64,000 bases of DNA from an uncultured Prevotella sp. (GCA_900314935.1 OMXE01000010.1:124001-188000); one strand, 5' to 3'. Counted from the stretch's first letter, positions 28,113 through 36,695 are shown. The notes: generated from the letters alone by a model not told the origin. Numbers and translations: made by a program.

Positions 28113-28120
28113 TACTTTTG
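28113..28120 (+). promoter_or_regulatory. -7 element of the M20 deacylase gene
   Basis: TACTTTTG matches TAnnTTTG and lies 22 bases before the ATG at 28143. No matching -33 element is seen. Confidence 0.5.
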
Positions 28121-28142
28121 TTGCTGACTATCAAGATGTGAG

Positions 28143-29228
28143 ATGACAAACGATTCTATCTGCAAGGAATATACACGGGATGCAATCACGTTACTGAAAC
28201 AGCTGATTGCCACACCCAGCGTGAGTAGGAACGAGGAGAAAGCGGCCGACATACTGGTGGATACTATAACCCACTACGGCTTCACGCCCGTCAGGGAGGG
28301 GAACAATGTGTGGATCATGGATCCGCAGTATGACGAACAGCGCCCCACCCTGTTGCTCAACGCCCATATCGATACCGTGAAGGCGGTGGCGTCATGGACA
28401 AAAAATCCGTTCGAACCCGTGGTGGAAGGGGATATCCTCTATGGTTTGGGCAGTAACGACTGCGGTGGCGGACTGGTCTCCCTTCTGCAGGTGTTCCGCT
28501 ATCTTGTTTCCCACCCTCAGCAGTATAACGTCATCTTCCTTGCCTCAGCCGAAGAGGAGGTATCGGGTGAGAACGGCATCCGTCGTGCCCTGCCCCTACT
28601 GCCCCCTATCGATGTGGCCGTAGTTGGCGAACCCACCGGTATGCAGCCCGCCATTGCCGAGAAAGGATTGATGGTTCTTGACGTGAAGGCACATGGCAAA
28701 TCCGGTCATGCGGCCCGTAACGAAGGGGTGAACGCCATCTACGAGATCTTAGACGATCTTGTCTGGCTGCGCAATCATCGGTTCAGTAAGGTAAGTGATT
28801 TCTTGGGTGAAACGAAGATGAGCGTCACTGTGATCCATGCCGGTACGCAGCATAATGTCGTGCCCGACCTGTGTGAACTGGTGGTTGATGTGCGCACCAA
28901 TGAGTTCTACAAGAACGAGGAGGTGTTCGAAGAGGTTCGTCAGCACCTGAAGAGTGAGGTCAGTGCCCGTTCCTTCCGTCTGCATTCCTCCCACATCGAT
29001 CCGCAGCACCCATTAGTGCAGCGGTGTGTGGCTATGGGAATGGTTCCCTTCGGCTCTCCCACCTTGTCAGACCAGGCACTGATGTCGTTCCCCTCGCTCA
29101 AGCTCGGTCCTGGCGAGAGCAGTCGTTCGCACGCTGCCGATGAGTTCATCAAGATATCGGAAATAGAAAAAGCCATAGGTGTTTACCTACAGCTTTTCGA
29201 TGGTATTGTGATTCCTTCTACTATCTGA
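28143..29228 (+). CDS. M20 family deacylase (ArgE/DapE type)
   Basis: A 361-residue zinc-dependent amidohydrolase. Metal ligands are visible in order: H in LLNAHIDTV (about 80), D in GLGSNDCGGG (about 107), the catalytic EE in ASAEEEVSGENG, and the late H in SSRSHAADEFI. A dimerisation domain occupies about 175-290 with GKSGHAARNEG. It most resembles acetylornithine deacetylases. In Bacteroidales the equivalent step of arginine synthesis acts on N-succinylated intermediates, so succinylcitrulline desuccinylase is a good alternative. Its end overlaps the convergent EnvC-like gene by 8 bases. Confidence 0.88.
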   Translation: MTNDSICKEYTRDAITLLKQLIATPSVSRNEEKAADILVDTITHYGFTPVREGNNVWIMDPQYDEQRPTLLLNAHIDTVKAVASWTKNPFEPVVEGDILYGLGSNDCGGGLVSLLQVFRYLVSHPQQYNVIFLASAEEEVSGENGIRRALPLLPPIDVAVVGEPTGMQPAIAEKGLMVLDVKAHGKSGHAARNEGVNAIYEILDDLVWLRNHRFSKVSDFLGETKMSVTVIHAGTQHNVVPDLCELVVDVRTNEFYKNEEVFEEVRQHLKSEVSARSFRLHSSHIDPQHPLVQRCVAMGMVPFGSPTLSDQALMSFPSLKLGPGESSRSHAADEFIKISEIEKAIGVYLQLFDGIVIPSTI

Positions 29229-30909
29229 TCCAAGCCTCTGGATTCAAGGTCTCGGCATTACCGCCTCGCATCCTTCGCAACTGGAACTGCATGACACCAT
29301 CAGAGCCCACGCTACCGATGGTCTGACCTGTGTTCACATGTTTTCCTTTGCTCACGCTTACCGTGCCCAGGTTACAGTACACAGAAATATAACCGCCGTG
29401 GCGGACCATCACCAGGTAGCTACCACCGAAGTTATACACGGCACTTACCTCCCCATTGAACACGGCACTCACAGCAGCTCCTGACGAGGCTTTGAAGTGC
29501 ACACCCTTATTGTCGAGCATCACCCCTTTCAGACCGTCCACGCTGTTCTGTCCGTAATGACGGACGATGCGCCCTGAAACGGGTCGTGGTAATCTACCTT
29601 TGTTACCTTCGAAGTTACTGCTCAACCTACGGTCCTCTGTATTCATCGTAGAGACAGAGGTGGTCTCCTTACGGGCCTCAGCCAGCTCACGCTCACGACG
29701 TTTGTTCTCTACAGCTGCCTTGCGCTCCACTGCCTCACGGTCGGCCTGAGCCTCACGCGCCTTGGCCTCAGCACGTTCCTTGGCTTCCGCATCCTTCTTC
29801 TTAGCTGCTGCGCGAGCCTCCTCCTTGGCTTTGGCCTCCTTGGCCTTCGCCTCCGCTATACGACGCTCGTTCTCCTTGGCAGCCTTCTCAGCCTCAGCCT
29901 TCTTGCGCGCCAGTTCCTCCTCACGTTTCTTCTTTGCGGCAGCCAGTTCAGCAGCTTTCTTACGCGCTTCCTCAGCAGCACGAAGACGGGCCTTGGCCAT
30001 TTCCTCAGCCACCAACCGGTCGATCTGTGCATTCAGCTCCTGGTCCTTCTTCCGTTGCTCGTCGATGACACCTTGAATGACTTTCTGCTGTCGTTGAAGC
30101 GTGTTCACCATCTGCTGCTGCTCCTCCTGCTTACCCTGCAGGGCAGCCTTCTCTTTCTTGTCCTTTGACAGCAGGTTATTCTTCTCGCCTCGTACTTTCT
30201 TCAGCTCATCCTGTTTCTCGGCAATCTGCAACTGCTTGGCCTTCAGCTGCTCACCTTGTGCTCGCTGATAGGCCGCATAGCGCCTCACGAAACGCATACG
30301 ACGGTACATCTGTCCCAGGTTCTTGGCAGAGAAAATAAACATCAACTGCTCCTGGAAAGAACGATGGCGAGCCATATAGCGCAACGACTTCACATACTTC
30401 GCCTTCTTATCACCAAGCTGTTTCTCCAAGGTAGCCAACTGAGTCTTCAACAGTTCGATATTCCCCTCTATACTGGTGATGTCGCGCTGGATTCCCTCAA
30501 TCGACTTCTGGTGCTGTTCTATCTCACTGTTGATGACATACAGGTTGTTCAACCGGTCCTTCACGTCGGCACGGTTGGCCTGCAGCAGTTTCTCCTGTTC
30601 CTTGATCTTCTTCTGGATCTGTGCCCGCTGACTCTGCAACCCCTTGATCTCTGTATTGGTATAAACAGGCTTCTTCTGCGTGGTGGCAGTCTTCTTGGTC
30701 GTGGTCGCCTTCTTGGTGGTCGTTGACTTCTTCTGCGTCGTTGCAGTTTTCTTGACGGGCACAGCTTTCTTGGCTGTGGTCGTGGTCTTCTTCTGCACAG
30801 GCGCAGTCCTCTTCACCGTTGTCTTTGCCTTCTGCTGCGGTTTTTTGGTCTGCGCGAAGGGCGACAAGGTGAATGCCAATGCCAGGGTCAGGATCAGGAT
30901 TCTTCTCAT
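29221..30909 (-). CDS. EnvC-like amidase activator with degenerate LytM (M23) domain
   Basis: A 562-residue exported protein: signal peptide (MRRILILTLALAFTLSPFAQ), a Lys/Thr-rich repeat stretch to about residue 82 (TTKKATTTKK type), long coiled coils with an Ala/Glu/Lys-rich segment (about 85-410) and a C-terminal LytM fold (about 445-562). The zinc ligands are lost: the first His/Asp site reads NKGVHF, the second YCNL, and the final HxH site MQFQL. As in E. coli EnvC, it probably activates amidases that split septal peptidoglycan rather than cutting itself. It is the last gene of the dut operon. Confidence 0.9.
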   Translation of the reverse strand: MRRILILTLALAFTLSPFAQTKKPQQKAKTTVKRTAPVQKKTTTTAKKAVPVKKTATTQKKSTTTKKATTTKKTATTQKKPVYTNTEIKGLQSQRAQIQKKIKEQEKLLQANRADVKDRLNNLYVINSEIEQHQKSIEGIQRDITSIEGNIELLKTQLATLEKQLGDKKAKYVKSLRYMARHRSFQEQLMFIFSAKNLGQMYRRMRFVRRYAAYQRAQGEQLKAKQLQIAEKQDELKKVRGEKNNLLSKDKKEKAALQGKQEEQQQMVNTLQRQQKVIQGVIDEQRKKDQELNAQIDRLVAEEMAKARLRAAEEARKKAAELAAAKKKREEELARKKAEAEKAAKENERRIAEAKAKEAKAKEEARAAAKKKDAEAKERAEAKAREAQADREAVERKAAVENKRRERELAEARKETTSVSTMNTEDRRLSSNFEGNKGRLPRPVSGRIVRHYGQNSVDGLKGVMLDNKGVHFKASSGAAVSAVFNGEVSAVYNFGGSYLVMVRHGGYISVYCNLGTVSVSKGKHVNTGQTIGSVGSDGVMQFQLRRMRGGNAETLNPEAWIR

Positions 30910-31827
30910 TTACAGATTCATCAGTCTATTCAGTACATCTTCAGCCGATACCTCCTTGTATTTCTTCGACAAGGTGGTACGGGCATCCCATTTACTATCG
31001 GTGTTCAGACTCTTCATGCGGATATTCATCTTGATCTGCTTAGCCTTCTTCGTGGCCGATGTATTCATGTCGAGGGTGATATCAGTAGGGAACTGCTTCA
31101 CGCCCAGCGGTCGGAAATCGCCGTAGGTGCACTGCAGTTTGGTGTTACCGCTCTGCTGACTGCTATACTGGGCGTCCACCTGCTTGATCAGGGCGGAGTT
31201 GTTATCTGCCTGCCATACATACGAGAGACGGTCGCGTTTGAGCGACAGAGTGGAATTCTTCGGGTCGTTGTTCAAGGTAATGTCGAACGCTTTCAGCTTG
31301 TCCTTGGTGATGGTCTTCTCGCCCGGCAGGAACAACTGATTCCAGAACAAGGCCTGCAACGAATAGAAATCCAGTCCGTTGTTCTTCAGGAAATCCACCT
31401 TGTTATAATCACCCTTCACATACTCCGTATGAATACGGTCAACGATCATCACATAGTCCTTTGTGAACTCCAGCCGTCCTGCCTCCATACCGAGAATGGG
31501 CACAGAGAGCTGGATGCGAATCACATCATCGCGGCGCATCTGGATCTTTCCGCTCACTTCGATTTTCTTACTACCTGAGTTGATGGTGAAGTCGATCTTC
31601 GAGGTGATGTTATCCACATACACGGCATTGTCGAGCACCCTTTGTGCAAACTGCTGCTTCCGCACCTCCTCCATCGACTTGGTGTCGGTAGGCTTCACCT
31701 GTCCCGACGGTGCGGTGGTCGGCTGCACCACGGTAGGTTCCTTTACCAAGTGTTTCTTCGTGCCACATGAAGATACAACTATGGTTGCTATCAGCAGCAC
31801 GACCTTGATCAATCTATTCTTTTTCAT
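30910..31827 (-). CDS. DUF4292 lipoprotein
   Basis: A 305-residue lipoprotein: signal peptide MKKNRLIKVVLLIATIVVSSC with lipobox V-S-S-C, so the mature N-terminus is Cys21. The rest matches the DUF4292 layout, a LolA/LolB-like fold predicted to hold lipids (SKIDFTINSGSKKIEVSGKI, RDDVIRIQLSVPILGMEAGR). It may help lipoprotein or lipid transport across the periplasm; this is inference from fold resemblance. It touches the EnvC-like gene (stop then ATG) and follows the TPR lipoprotein, a gene set often found together in Bacteroidales. Confidence 0.85.
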   Translation of the reverse strand: MKKNRLIKVVLLIATIVVSSCGTKKHLVKEPTVVQPTTAPSGQVKPTDTKSMEEVRKQQFAQRVLDNAVYVDNITSKIDFTINSGSKKIEVSGKIQMRRDDVIRIQLSVPILGMEAGRLEFTKDYVMIVDRIHTEYVKGDYNKVDFLKNNGLDFYSLQALFWNQLFLPGEKTITKDKLKAFDITLNNDPKNSTLSLKRDRLSYVWQADNNSALIKQVDAQYSSQQSGNTKLQCTYGDFRPLGVKQFPTDITLDMNTSATKKAKQIKMNIRMKSLNTDSKWDARTTLSKKYKEVSAEDVLNRLMNL

Positions 31828-31850
31828 ATCTATTTCTCTATTACTAATCT

Positions 31851-31878
31851 CTTGCTTCCTGCTTCTTGCTTCTTACTT
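31851..31878. repeat. Heptamer tandem array, unit CTTGCTT, at the 3' end of the TPR gene
   Basis: Four 7-bp units (CTTGCTT, CCTGCTT, CTTGCTT, CTTACTT) span the stop codon of the TPR lipoprotein gene (31873-31875) and most of the spacer to the DUF4292 gene. Confidence 0.85.
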
Positions 31879-33663
31879 CTTCAGATACTTCCTCTGTCTG
31901 ATTTTCCTAATCAGCACCTTACTGTCGTTTCCTGCTTTCTGCGCCTGCTTCCAGTAATCCACGGCTTGCTGCATATCTTTGTTCATCGCATAGATATCGC
32001 CAGCATGCTCGATGATCACCCCGCTCACTGTGGAATCGTTCTGCAAGGCCTGGTCGATATATATCTTCGCCTCTTCGTAGCGTTCCTGCATGAAGAGAAT
32101 CCAGGCGTAGGTATCCAGGAAAGTACTGTTGGTGGGCTCTGCCTTGATGGTGCGGTAGCTCATCTGCTCCGCCTTCTGGAGTCGTTCGCCCCGCTCACTC
32201 AGGTAGTAGGCATAGTTGTTCAGTACCTCGATGTTATCGTCCTTCCACTGCAGACTGCTGTCGTAGGCCGCGAAAGCCTCATCGTCAAGACCCTTATCAT
32301 GCAGGATCTGTCCCATGATGGCGTAGAAGTCAGAAACGAAATCGGGATTGCTTTCCTCATTAATCTGCGACACCCCTCTGCGGAAGGCGTCGAGAGCCTT
32401 GTCACGCTCATCCTTCTGGAAGTGTGCCAGACCGAGGAAATAGTAGAACGCCATCTCGTCGGGGTTGTATTCCGTGGCCGGCTCACACAGGTCGATCACC
32501 GCGTTATAGTCCTGACCCATCCATTTCGACTGCACCAACTGGAGTCGGACACCCACATTGTCGGGTGCCACCTCGAGTGCCTTGGTAAGTACTGCATTGA
32601 TACTTTCCTCAGGCATCTCCTTCAGCTTCATGTAAGCCACATAGAGCTCATACATATCCGCATTCTTCTGCGGTTCAGCAAGGATACGGTTGAAGAGGGC
32701 GAGCACCTGGGTACTATCGCCACCAGCCTGCTCGTTGTCGGCCACCACCTGTCGCATCAGCGTCACCTTGTCGTCGATAGGGGTGTTCTGACTGATCAGC
32801 ATCTCCTCTTGAATCTCCTGTGCCAAGGAGTCGGCACCGGTACTACGGTAGTAGTCGAGCATCGACATCTTTGCTCCTATATGATCAGGTTCTTCCTCCA
32901 GCACCAGCCTGTATTGTTCCAGCGCCTCTTCTTCCTTTCCGTTCTGCAACAACCAGTTACCCATCATCACATGGTAGTTCATGTCGTTCGGATGACTGTC
33001 GGAGAGGTCTTTCAACGTTTCGTATTCCTTGTCGGGCTGACCGAGTACGGAATAGATCCGCATCTTCGAGAGCGCCAGTCGTTCATTACTCCCTTCCAAT
33101 GCCTCCACCAACTCGAGGGTAGAGAGCATCTTCTTGTAGTCTTTTTGCTGGTTATACAGCTGCAACAGGATATCCAGCACATCGATGCGGTCCTTGTTGT
33201 TGGCATACAGTCGTTCATAGGCTTTCACAGCCTCGTCGAACTGTCGGGAGTTCACATGCGTAATGGCCAGACGTTCCAGGTATGTGTCATTACCCGGGTT
33301 CAGGTCGGCCGCCTTTTTCATGCACGCCAGCGCCATCGAGTCGTTATTCAGTTCGGCATAGTAGGCTGCCTGTGCATAGTACACCTCTGCCGCCTGCGGA
33401 TCGATGGTCTCGCAGTGCTTCAGCAGATCGAAGGCTGCCGCGAACTTTCCCTGATCCTGCAGGTTCTGAGCCTCGAAGAAGAAGTATTTCAGTCGCTGGG
33501 AATCGTTGAACGAGAGAGGGGTTCGAGGAGTGTGGAGTGTGGAATGTGGAGTGCGGAGTGTGGAGTGAGATGTGCGACCACCTTTTGTGGACACACAAGA
33601 AGTCATGACCACGGCAACCGCGGTCATCACCACCCCCCACATTATCTTCCCTTTAATCTTCAA
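31873..33663 (-). CDS. Tetratricopeptide repeat lipoprotein
   Basis: A 596-residue lipoprotein made almost entirely of TPR units (e.g. AAEVYYAQAAYYAELNNDSM, DEMAFYYFLGLAHFQKDERD), ending near residue 585. The signal peptide reads MKIKGKIMWGVVMTAVAVVMTSC, with lipobox M-T-S-C. The likely start is TTG at 33663, which lies in a heptamer repeat; an ATG at 33642 would remove all positive charges of the n-region. Right after the lipobox, about 14 residues (STLRTPHSTLHTPR) are encoded by six 7-bp repeats. Its role is probably envelope assembly as a scaffold. It follows dut by 23 bases. Confidence 0.88.
   Translation of the reverse strand: MKIKGKIMWGVVMTAVAVVMTSCVSTKGGRTSHSTLRTPHSTLHTPRTPLSFNDSQRLKYFFFEAQNLQDQGKFAAAFDLLKHCETIDPQAAEVYYAQAAYYAELNNDSMALACMKKAADLNPGNDTYLERLAITHVNSRQFDEAVKAYERLYANNKDRIDVLDILLQLYNQQKDYKKMLSTLELVEALEGSNERLALSKMRIYSVLGQPDKEYETLKDLSDSHPNDMNYHVMMGNWLLQNGKEEEALEQYRLVLEEEPDHIGAKMSMLDYYRSTGADSLAQEIQEEMLISQNTPIDDKVTLMRQVVADNEQAGGDSTQVLALFNRILAEPQKNADMYELYVAYMKLKEMPEESINAVLTKALEVAPDNVGVRLQLVQSKWMGQDYNAVIDLCEPATEYNPDEMAFYYFLGLAHFQKDERDKALDAFRRGVSQINEESNPDFVSDFYAIMGQILHDKGLDDEAFAAYDSSLQWKDDNIEVLNNYAYYLSERGERLQKAEQMSYRTIKAEPTNSTFLDTYAWILFMQERYEEAKIYIDQALQNDSTVSGVIIEHAGDIYAMNKDMQQAVDYWKQAQKAGNDSKVLIRKIRQRKYLKK
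33528..33569. repeat. Heptamer tandem array, unit GAGTGTG, inside the TPR lipoprotein gene
   Basis: Six 7-bp units (GAGTGTG with variants GAATGTG, GAGTGCG, GAGTGAG) add exactly 42 bases, so the reading frame is kept. They encode a Ser/Thr/His/Pro-rich linker just after the lipidated cysteine. Confidence 0.9.
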
Positions 33664-33688
33664 TTGTCAACTGTCAATTATCAATTCT
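33661..33688. repeat. Heptamer tandem array, unit CAATTGT/CAACTGT, between dut and the TPR gene
   Basis: Four 7-bp units (CAATTGT, CAACTGT, CAATTAT, CAATTCT) fill the whole spacer. One end supplies the TTG start of the TPR gene and the other end reaches the dut stop codon. Confidence 0.85.
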
Positions 33689-34124
33689 ACTTCACTCCCG
33701 TATGACCGTATCCGCCAGCACCTCGTTCTGTCTCGTCAAGCTCTTCCACAACCACGAAGTCACCTTGCTCATGCTTGGCAATCACCATCTGGGCAATGCG
33801 CTCGCCATCGTTGACAACAAAATCTTCCTGTGAGAGGTTGATCAGACAAACACCTACCTCGCCACGGTAGTCGGCATCTATAGTACCAGGCGTATTGATC
33901 ACGGTGATACCATGTTTCAGGGCCAGTCCGCTACGCGGACGCACCTGTGCCTCATAGCCTTCGGGCAGGGCAATATACAATCCTGTCTTGATGAGCTTGC
34001 GCTCCAGAGGCTTCAAAACCACGGGTTCATCCAGATTGGCACGAAGATCCATTCCTGCACTCTGCGGAGTGGCGTATGCGGGCAGCTGCTGGTGCCCTTT
34101 GTTCACTACTTTTACGGTTATCAT
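33687..34124 (-). CDS. dut: dUTP diphosphatase
   Basis: A 145-residue trimeric dUTPase that turns dUTP into dUMP, keeping uracil out of DNA. All five motifs are visible: [10 protein letters not shown] (about 23), RPRSGLA (about 63), [11 protein letters not shown] (about 80, with the catalytic Asp and the Tyr that excludes ribose), GERIAQMV (about 107) and the C-terminal [10 protein letters not shown]. It starts the operon dut, TPR, DUF4292, EnvC-like. It is divergent from dgt, which also acts on dNTP pools; ung, the matching repair enzyme, is further along the window. Confidence 0.98.
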   Translation of the reverse strand: MITVKVVNKGHQQLPAYATPQSAGMDLRANLDEPVVLKPLERKLIKTGLYIALPEGYEAQVRPRSGLALKHGITVINTPGTIDADYRGEVGVCLINLSQEDFVVNDGERIAQMVIAKHEQGDFVVVEELDETERGAGGYGHTGVK

Positions 34125-34147
34125 TCTTATACCTATTAAACAACTTG

Positions 34148-34179
34148 CAAAAGTACGAAAAAATCAAGCAACAAACAAA
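34148..34179 (-). promoter_or_regulatory. Promoter of the dut operon
   Basis: TTTG at 34179-34176, 20 bases, then TACTTTTG at 34155-34148 on the minus strand, 23 bases before the dut ATG. Confidence 0.85.
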
Positions 34180-34217
34180 CGATTTACGAACATTAACGAA
34201 AATACGCATACCCATTA

Positions 34218-34249
34218 TTTGGTCACGACGCAAAAACGTTGTAACTTTG
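34218..34249 (+). promoter_or_regulatory. Promoter of dgt
   Basis: TTTG at 34218-34221, 20 bases, then TAACTTTG at 34242-34249, 23 bases before the dgt ATG. It is back to back with the dut promoter. Confidence 0.87.
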
Positions 34250-34272
34250 CAATCGAAACCTACTCATTCAGT

Positions 34273-35610
34273 ATGGACTGGAAACAACTCATCAGTAACA
34301 AACGACTCGGACAGGAGAACCGTCATAGTGAACGCCATGACGACCGTACGGAGTTTAAGCGCGATTACGACCGATTGATCTTTTCTGCACCGTTCCGCCG
34401 ACTGCAGAACAAGACGCAGGTATTCCCTTTGCCGGGAAGCATCTTCGTACATAACCGCCTTACACATTCGCTGGAGGTGGCCAGCGTGGGAATGTCGTTA
34501 GGAAATGATGTGGCACATCGTGTTCTGAAACGTCAGCCGGAACTTACCAGCACGCTGTTCCCACAGATCGGTACAATTGTCAGCACAGCCTGTCTGGCAC
34601 ACGACTTGGGTAATCCGCCCTTCGGTCATAGTGGTGAGAAGGCCATCCAGACATTCTTTACTGAAGGAAAGGGTGCGGAACTTCAGTCGCAGGTCAGTAA
34701 AATCTTCTGGGATGATATCACCCACTTCGAGGGAAATGCCAATGCTTTCCGTCTGCTTACCCACCGTTTCAAGGGTAGGCGCGATGGTGGGTTTGTCATG
34801 ACTTATTCCACCCTGGCCTCTATCGTCAAATATCCATACGCCTCGTCAGCTGCAGGGAAGAAAGGGAAGTTCGGATTCTTCAACTCAGAACAGTCGATCT
34901 ATCAGCGAATCGCCGATGAAATGGGCATTATCAGACTATCTGCCGAGGGCGAGCCCTTGCATTATGCCCGTCATCCGCTGGTCTATTTAGTGGAAGCAGC
35001 CGATGATATCTGCTATGAGATTATGGACATTGAGGATGCGCATAAGCTCAAGATTCTTTCCTTTGAGCAAACAGAGCAGATGCTCCTGAGCTTCTTCGAT
35101 GCTGAGGGTCAGCAGAAAATCCGTCAACGCATCAACGATGAGGGTATCGATGATGATAATGAAAAGGTGGTGTATATGCGGGCTTGCGCCATCGGTAAGT
35201 TGGAGAATGCTTGTGTAGAGGCTTTCATGCAAAACGAGGAAGCCATCATGAGCGGTACCTTGAAAGGCTCTCTTATCGACCATATCGACGATGCTCAGCG
35301 TACGGCCTACCAACAGTGTATGCAAATCTCTGTAGAGAAGATCTACCGTAGCAAGCCCGTGCTGGATGTGGAACTGAGCGGTTACAAGATCATGGCAACG
35401 CTCATGGAGGCCATGACCGAGGCTATCCTCTATCCCGACCGTTTCTACTCCCGTCAGCTCATCGACCGTGTCAGCAGTCAGTACGACATTAACGATCCTA
35501 ACCTTGAGGCCCGTCTCATGGCCGTTATCGACTACATCAGCGGTATGACCGACATCTACGCCCTCGATGTCTATCAGAAAATCAACGGTATCAGTTTGCC
35601 GATTGTGTAG
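34273..35610 (+). CDS. dgt: dGTP triphosphohydrolase
   Basis: A 445-residue HD-domain enzyme splitting dGTP (often other dNTPs too) into deoxynucleoside and triphosphate. The HD metal site is spread over FVHNRLTHSLEVASVG (H) and ACLAHDLGNPPFGHSGEKA (HD), with the late D in VEAADDICYEIMD. The N-terminal FKRDYDRLIFSAPFRRLQNKTQVF is typical of the type 1 family. The long in-frame extension upstream of 34273 crosses the promoter and dut, so it is not coding. The gene ends at a four-unit palindrome array whose last unit is terminator-like. Confidence 0.95.
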   Translation: MDWKQLISNKRLGQENRHSERHDDRTEFKRDYDRLIFSAPFRRLQNKTQVFPLPGSIFVHNRLTHSLEVASVGMSLGNDVAHRVLKRQPELTSTLFPQIGTIVSTACLAHDLGNPPFGHSGEKAIQTFFTEGKGAELQSQVSKIFWDDITHFEGNANAFRLLTHRFKGRRDGGFVMTYSTLASIVKYPYASSAAGKKGKFGFFNSEQSIYQRIADEMGIIRLSAEGEPLHYARHPLVYLVEAADDICYEIMDIEDAHKLKILSFEQTEQMLLSFFDAEGQQKIRQRINDEGIDDDNEKVVYMRACAIGKLENACVEAFMQNEEAIMSGTLKGSLIDHIDDAQRTAYQQCMQISVEKIYRSKPVLDVELSGYKIMATLMEAMTEAILYPDRFYSRQLIDRVSSQYDINDPNLEARLMAVIDYISGMTDIYALDVYQKINGISLPIV

Positions 35611-35611
35611 A

Positions 35612-35692
35612 TTCCCAACGCGGGAACATTTTATTCCCAGCTTGGGAACACTATATTCCCAACGTGGGAACAATTCATTCCCAAGTTGGGAA
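35612..35692. repeat. Array of four 15-bp palindromes with a 22-bp period
   Basis: TTCCCAACGCGGGAA, TTCCCAGCTTGGGAA, TTCCCAACGTGGGAA and TTCCCAAGTTGGGAA begin at 35612, 35634, 35656 and 35678. Arms are constant (TTCCCA/GGGAA), the middle varies, and the period is exactly 22 bp. The array fills the gap between the convergent dgt and acyltransferase genes. The same element occurs twice more at 53714-53750. Confidence 0.95.
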
Positions 35693-35698
35693 AGTTTT
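35678..35698 (+). terminator. Terminator-like last palindrome after dgt
   Basis: The fourth palindrome (TTCCCAA/TTGGGAA) is followed by AGTTTTT, so it would work as a rho-independent terminator for dgt on the plus strand. Confidence 0.6.
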
Positions 35699-35702
35699 TC
35701 GA

Positions 35703-36695
35703 TTACGCTTTTTCCTTATAAATAAGATTATTTGCACCACTGGTTATCTTCAGTGCTTCGGGGTGCTCCTTGATAAAGCTGTCGATATGGCGCACGCGCT
35801 TTTGTTCAAGAATTTCATCGACTGCAATAAGAATACCCGTTTCTTCCACATCACCAAAGCCGTAGTTGATGGCGGTTCCGAAGAGTTTCATGGTAGGAGA
35901 TAATCCCATGTAAGCGTTTACCAACGGCGGGATATTATAACCCATTTTACGAACCTCAGAGTTCAGAATACGATAGTCCTCCTTGAAGTTCTTCCCGCTG
36001 AACAACTGCTCAAGCTCATCGGGATCAGATTCCAAAACGAGCGGTTTCATCGGGGTAATCAAGTTCTCTTTGTCATCGAAATGCTTTTTCAGGAAGTAGA
36101 GAATCATATCACGACCCTTGCGCACATACGAGGGGTACATGGTCATCTTACCAAAGAAATATTTCAGATTGGGGAAGAGTACTGTGAGGGCTCCCAGTCC
36201 GTCCCAGAGATTATCCAAGGCGAAGATACTCTTGGTGTTCTTCTGTACGTTCTGGTATTCGAGCGACACGAACGAACGTCCTAACTCAACAGTGTAAGGC
36301 ATATAGTCGCGTAAGAATTTTTCAGAAAAATGGAACATATGACTGGTGGCGAGGATAGGCTGTCCTTGATCATCCAGTTCCCAATCGGTTCCCATCAGGT
36401 AACGATAGCCGCCGATAATCTCTTCCTCGTCGGGATTCCATACGATGAGCTGCTTGTAGCAGTTCTCGCAGGTGTCGAACTCATCGATGTCCACCTCCTT
36501 GCCTGTGCCGCCGCCTGCCTCGCGGAAGGCGATCTCGCGCAAACGACCGATCTCGCGCATGACGTTAGGTGCCTGATGGGCGGTCACCACGTAGATCTCG
36601 TTATTGCTCTTGTTGGTCATTCGGAGCTGTCGCTCACGGGTGAGTTCACTCTTCAGCAGCTCTTTGCTGACAGGACTGATAATCTCTTGTTCCAT
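35703..36695 (-). CDS. glsB: GNAT-type N-acyltransferase, probable glycine lipid synthase GlsB
   Basis: A 330-residue protein of the OlsB/hemolysin-like acyltransferase group: REIGRLREIAFREAGGGTGKEVDIDEFD near residues 45-72 and IIGGYRYLMG, then ELGRSFVSLEYQ in the middle. In Bacteroides thetaiotaomicron the GlsB/GlsA pair makes N-acyl glycine and then the diacylated glycine lipid, needed for stress tolerance. Pairing with a PlsC-like gene 14 bases upstream supports the same role here; ornithine lipid synthesis is the alternative. The ATG at 36695 (MEQEIISPV) is used because longer starts run into the upstream gene. Confidence 0.8.
   Translation of the reverse strand: MEQEIISPVSKELLKSELTRERQLRMTNKSNNEIYVVTAHQAPNVMREIGRLREIAFREAGGGTGKEVDIDEFDTCENCYKQLIVWNPDEEEIIGGYRYLMGTDWELDDQGQPILATSHMFHFSEKFLRDYMPYTVELGRSFVSLEYQNVQKNTKSIFALDNLWDGLGALTVLFPNLKYFFGKMTMYPSYVRKGRDMILYFLKKHFDDKENLITPMKPLVLESDPDELEQLFSGKNFKEDYRILNSEVRKMGYNIPPLVNAYMGLSPTMKLFGTAINYGFGDVEETGILIAVDEILEQKRVRHIDSFIKEHPEALKITSGANNLIYKEKA

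Noticed and set aside
31852..33705. Long plus-strand open frame (617 codons) opposite the TPR lipoprotein
   Set aside because: It is a codon-bias shadow: the minus strand encodes clear TPR units with a lipoprotein signal, while the plus-strand product has no domain and runs through repeats.
33988..34272. N-terminal extension of dgt
   Set aside because: It crosses the dut coding region and both promoters; family alignment and the promoter position support the ATG at 34273.
35612..35692. CRISPR array
   Set aside because: Repeats are 15-bp palindromes with only 7-bp spacers, the units vary in the middle, and no cas gene is near.
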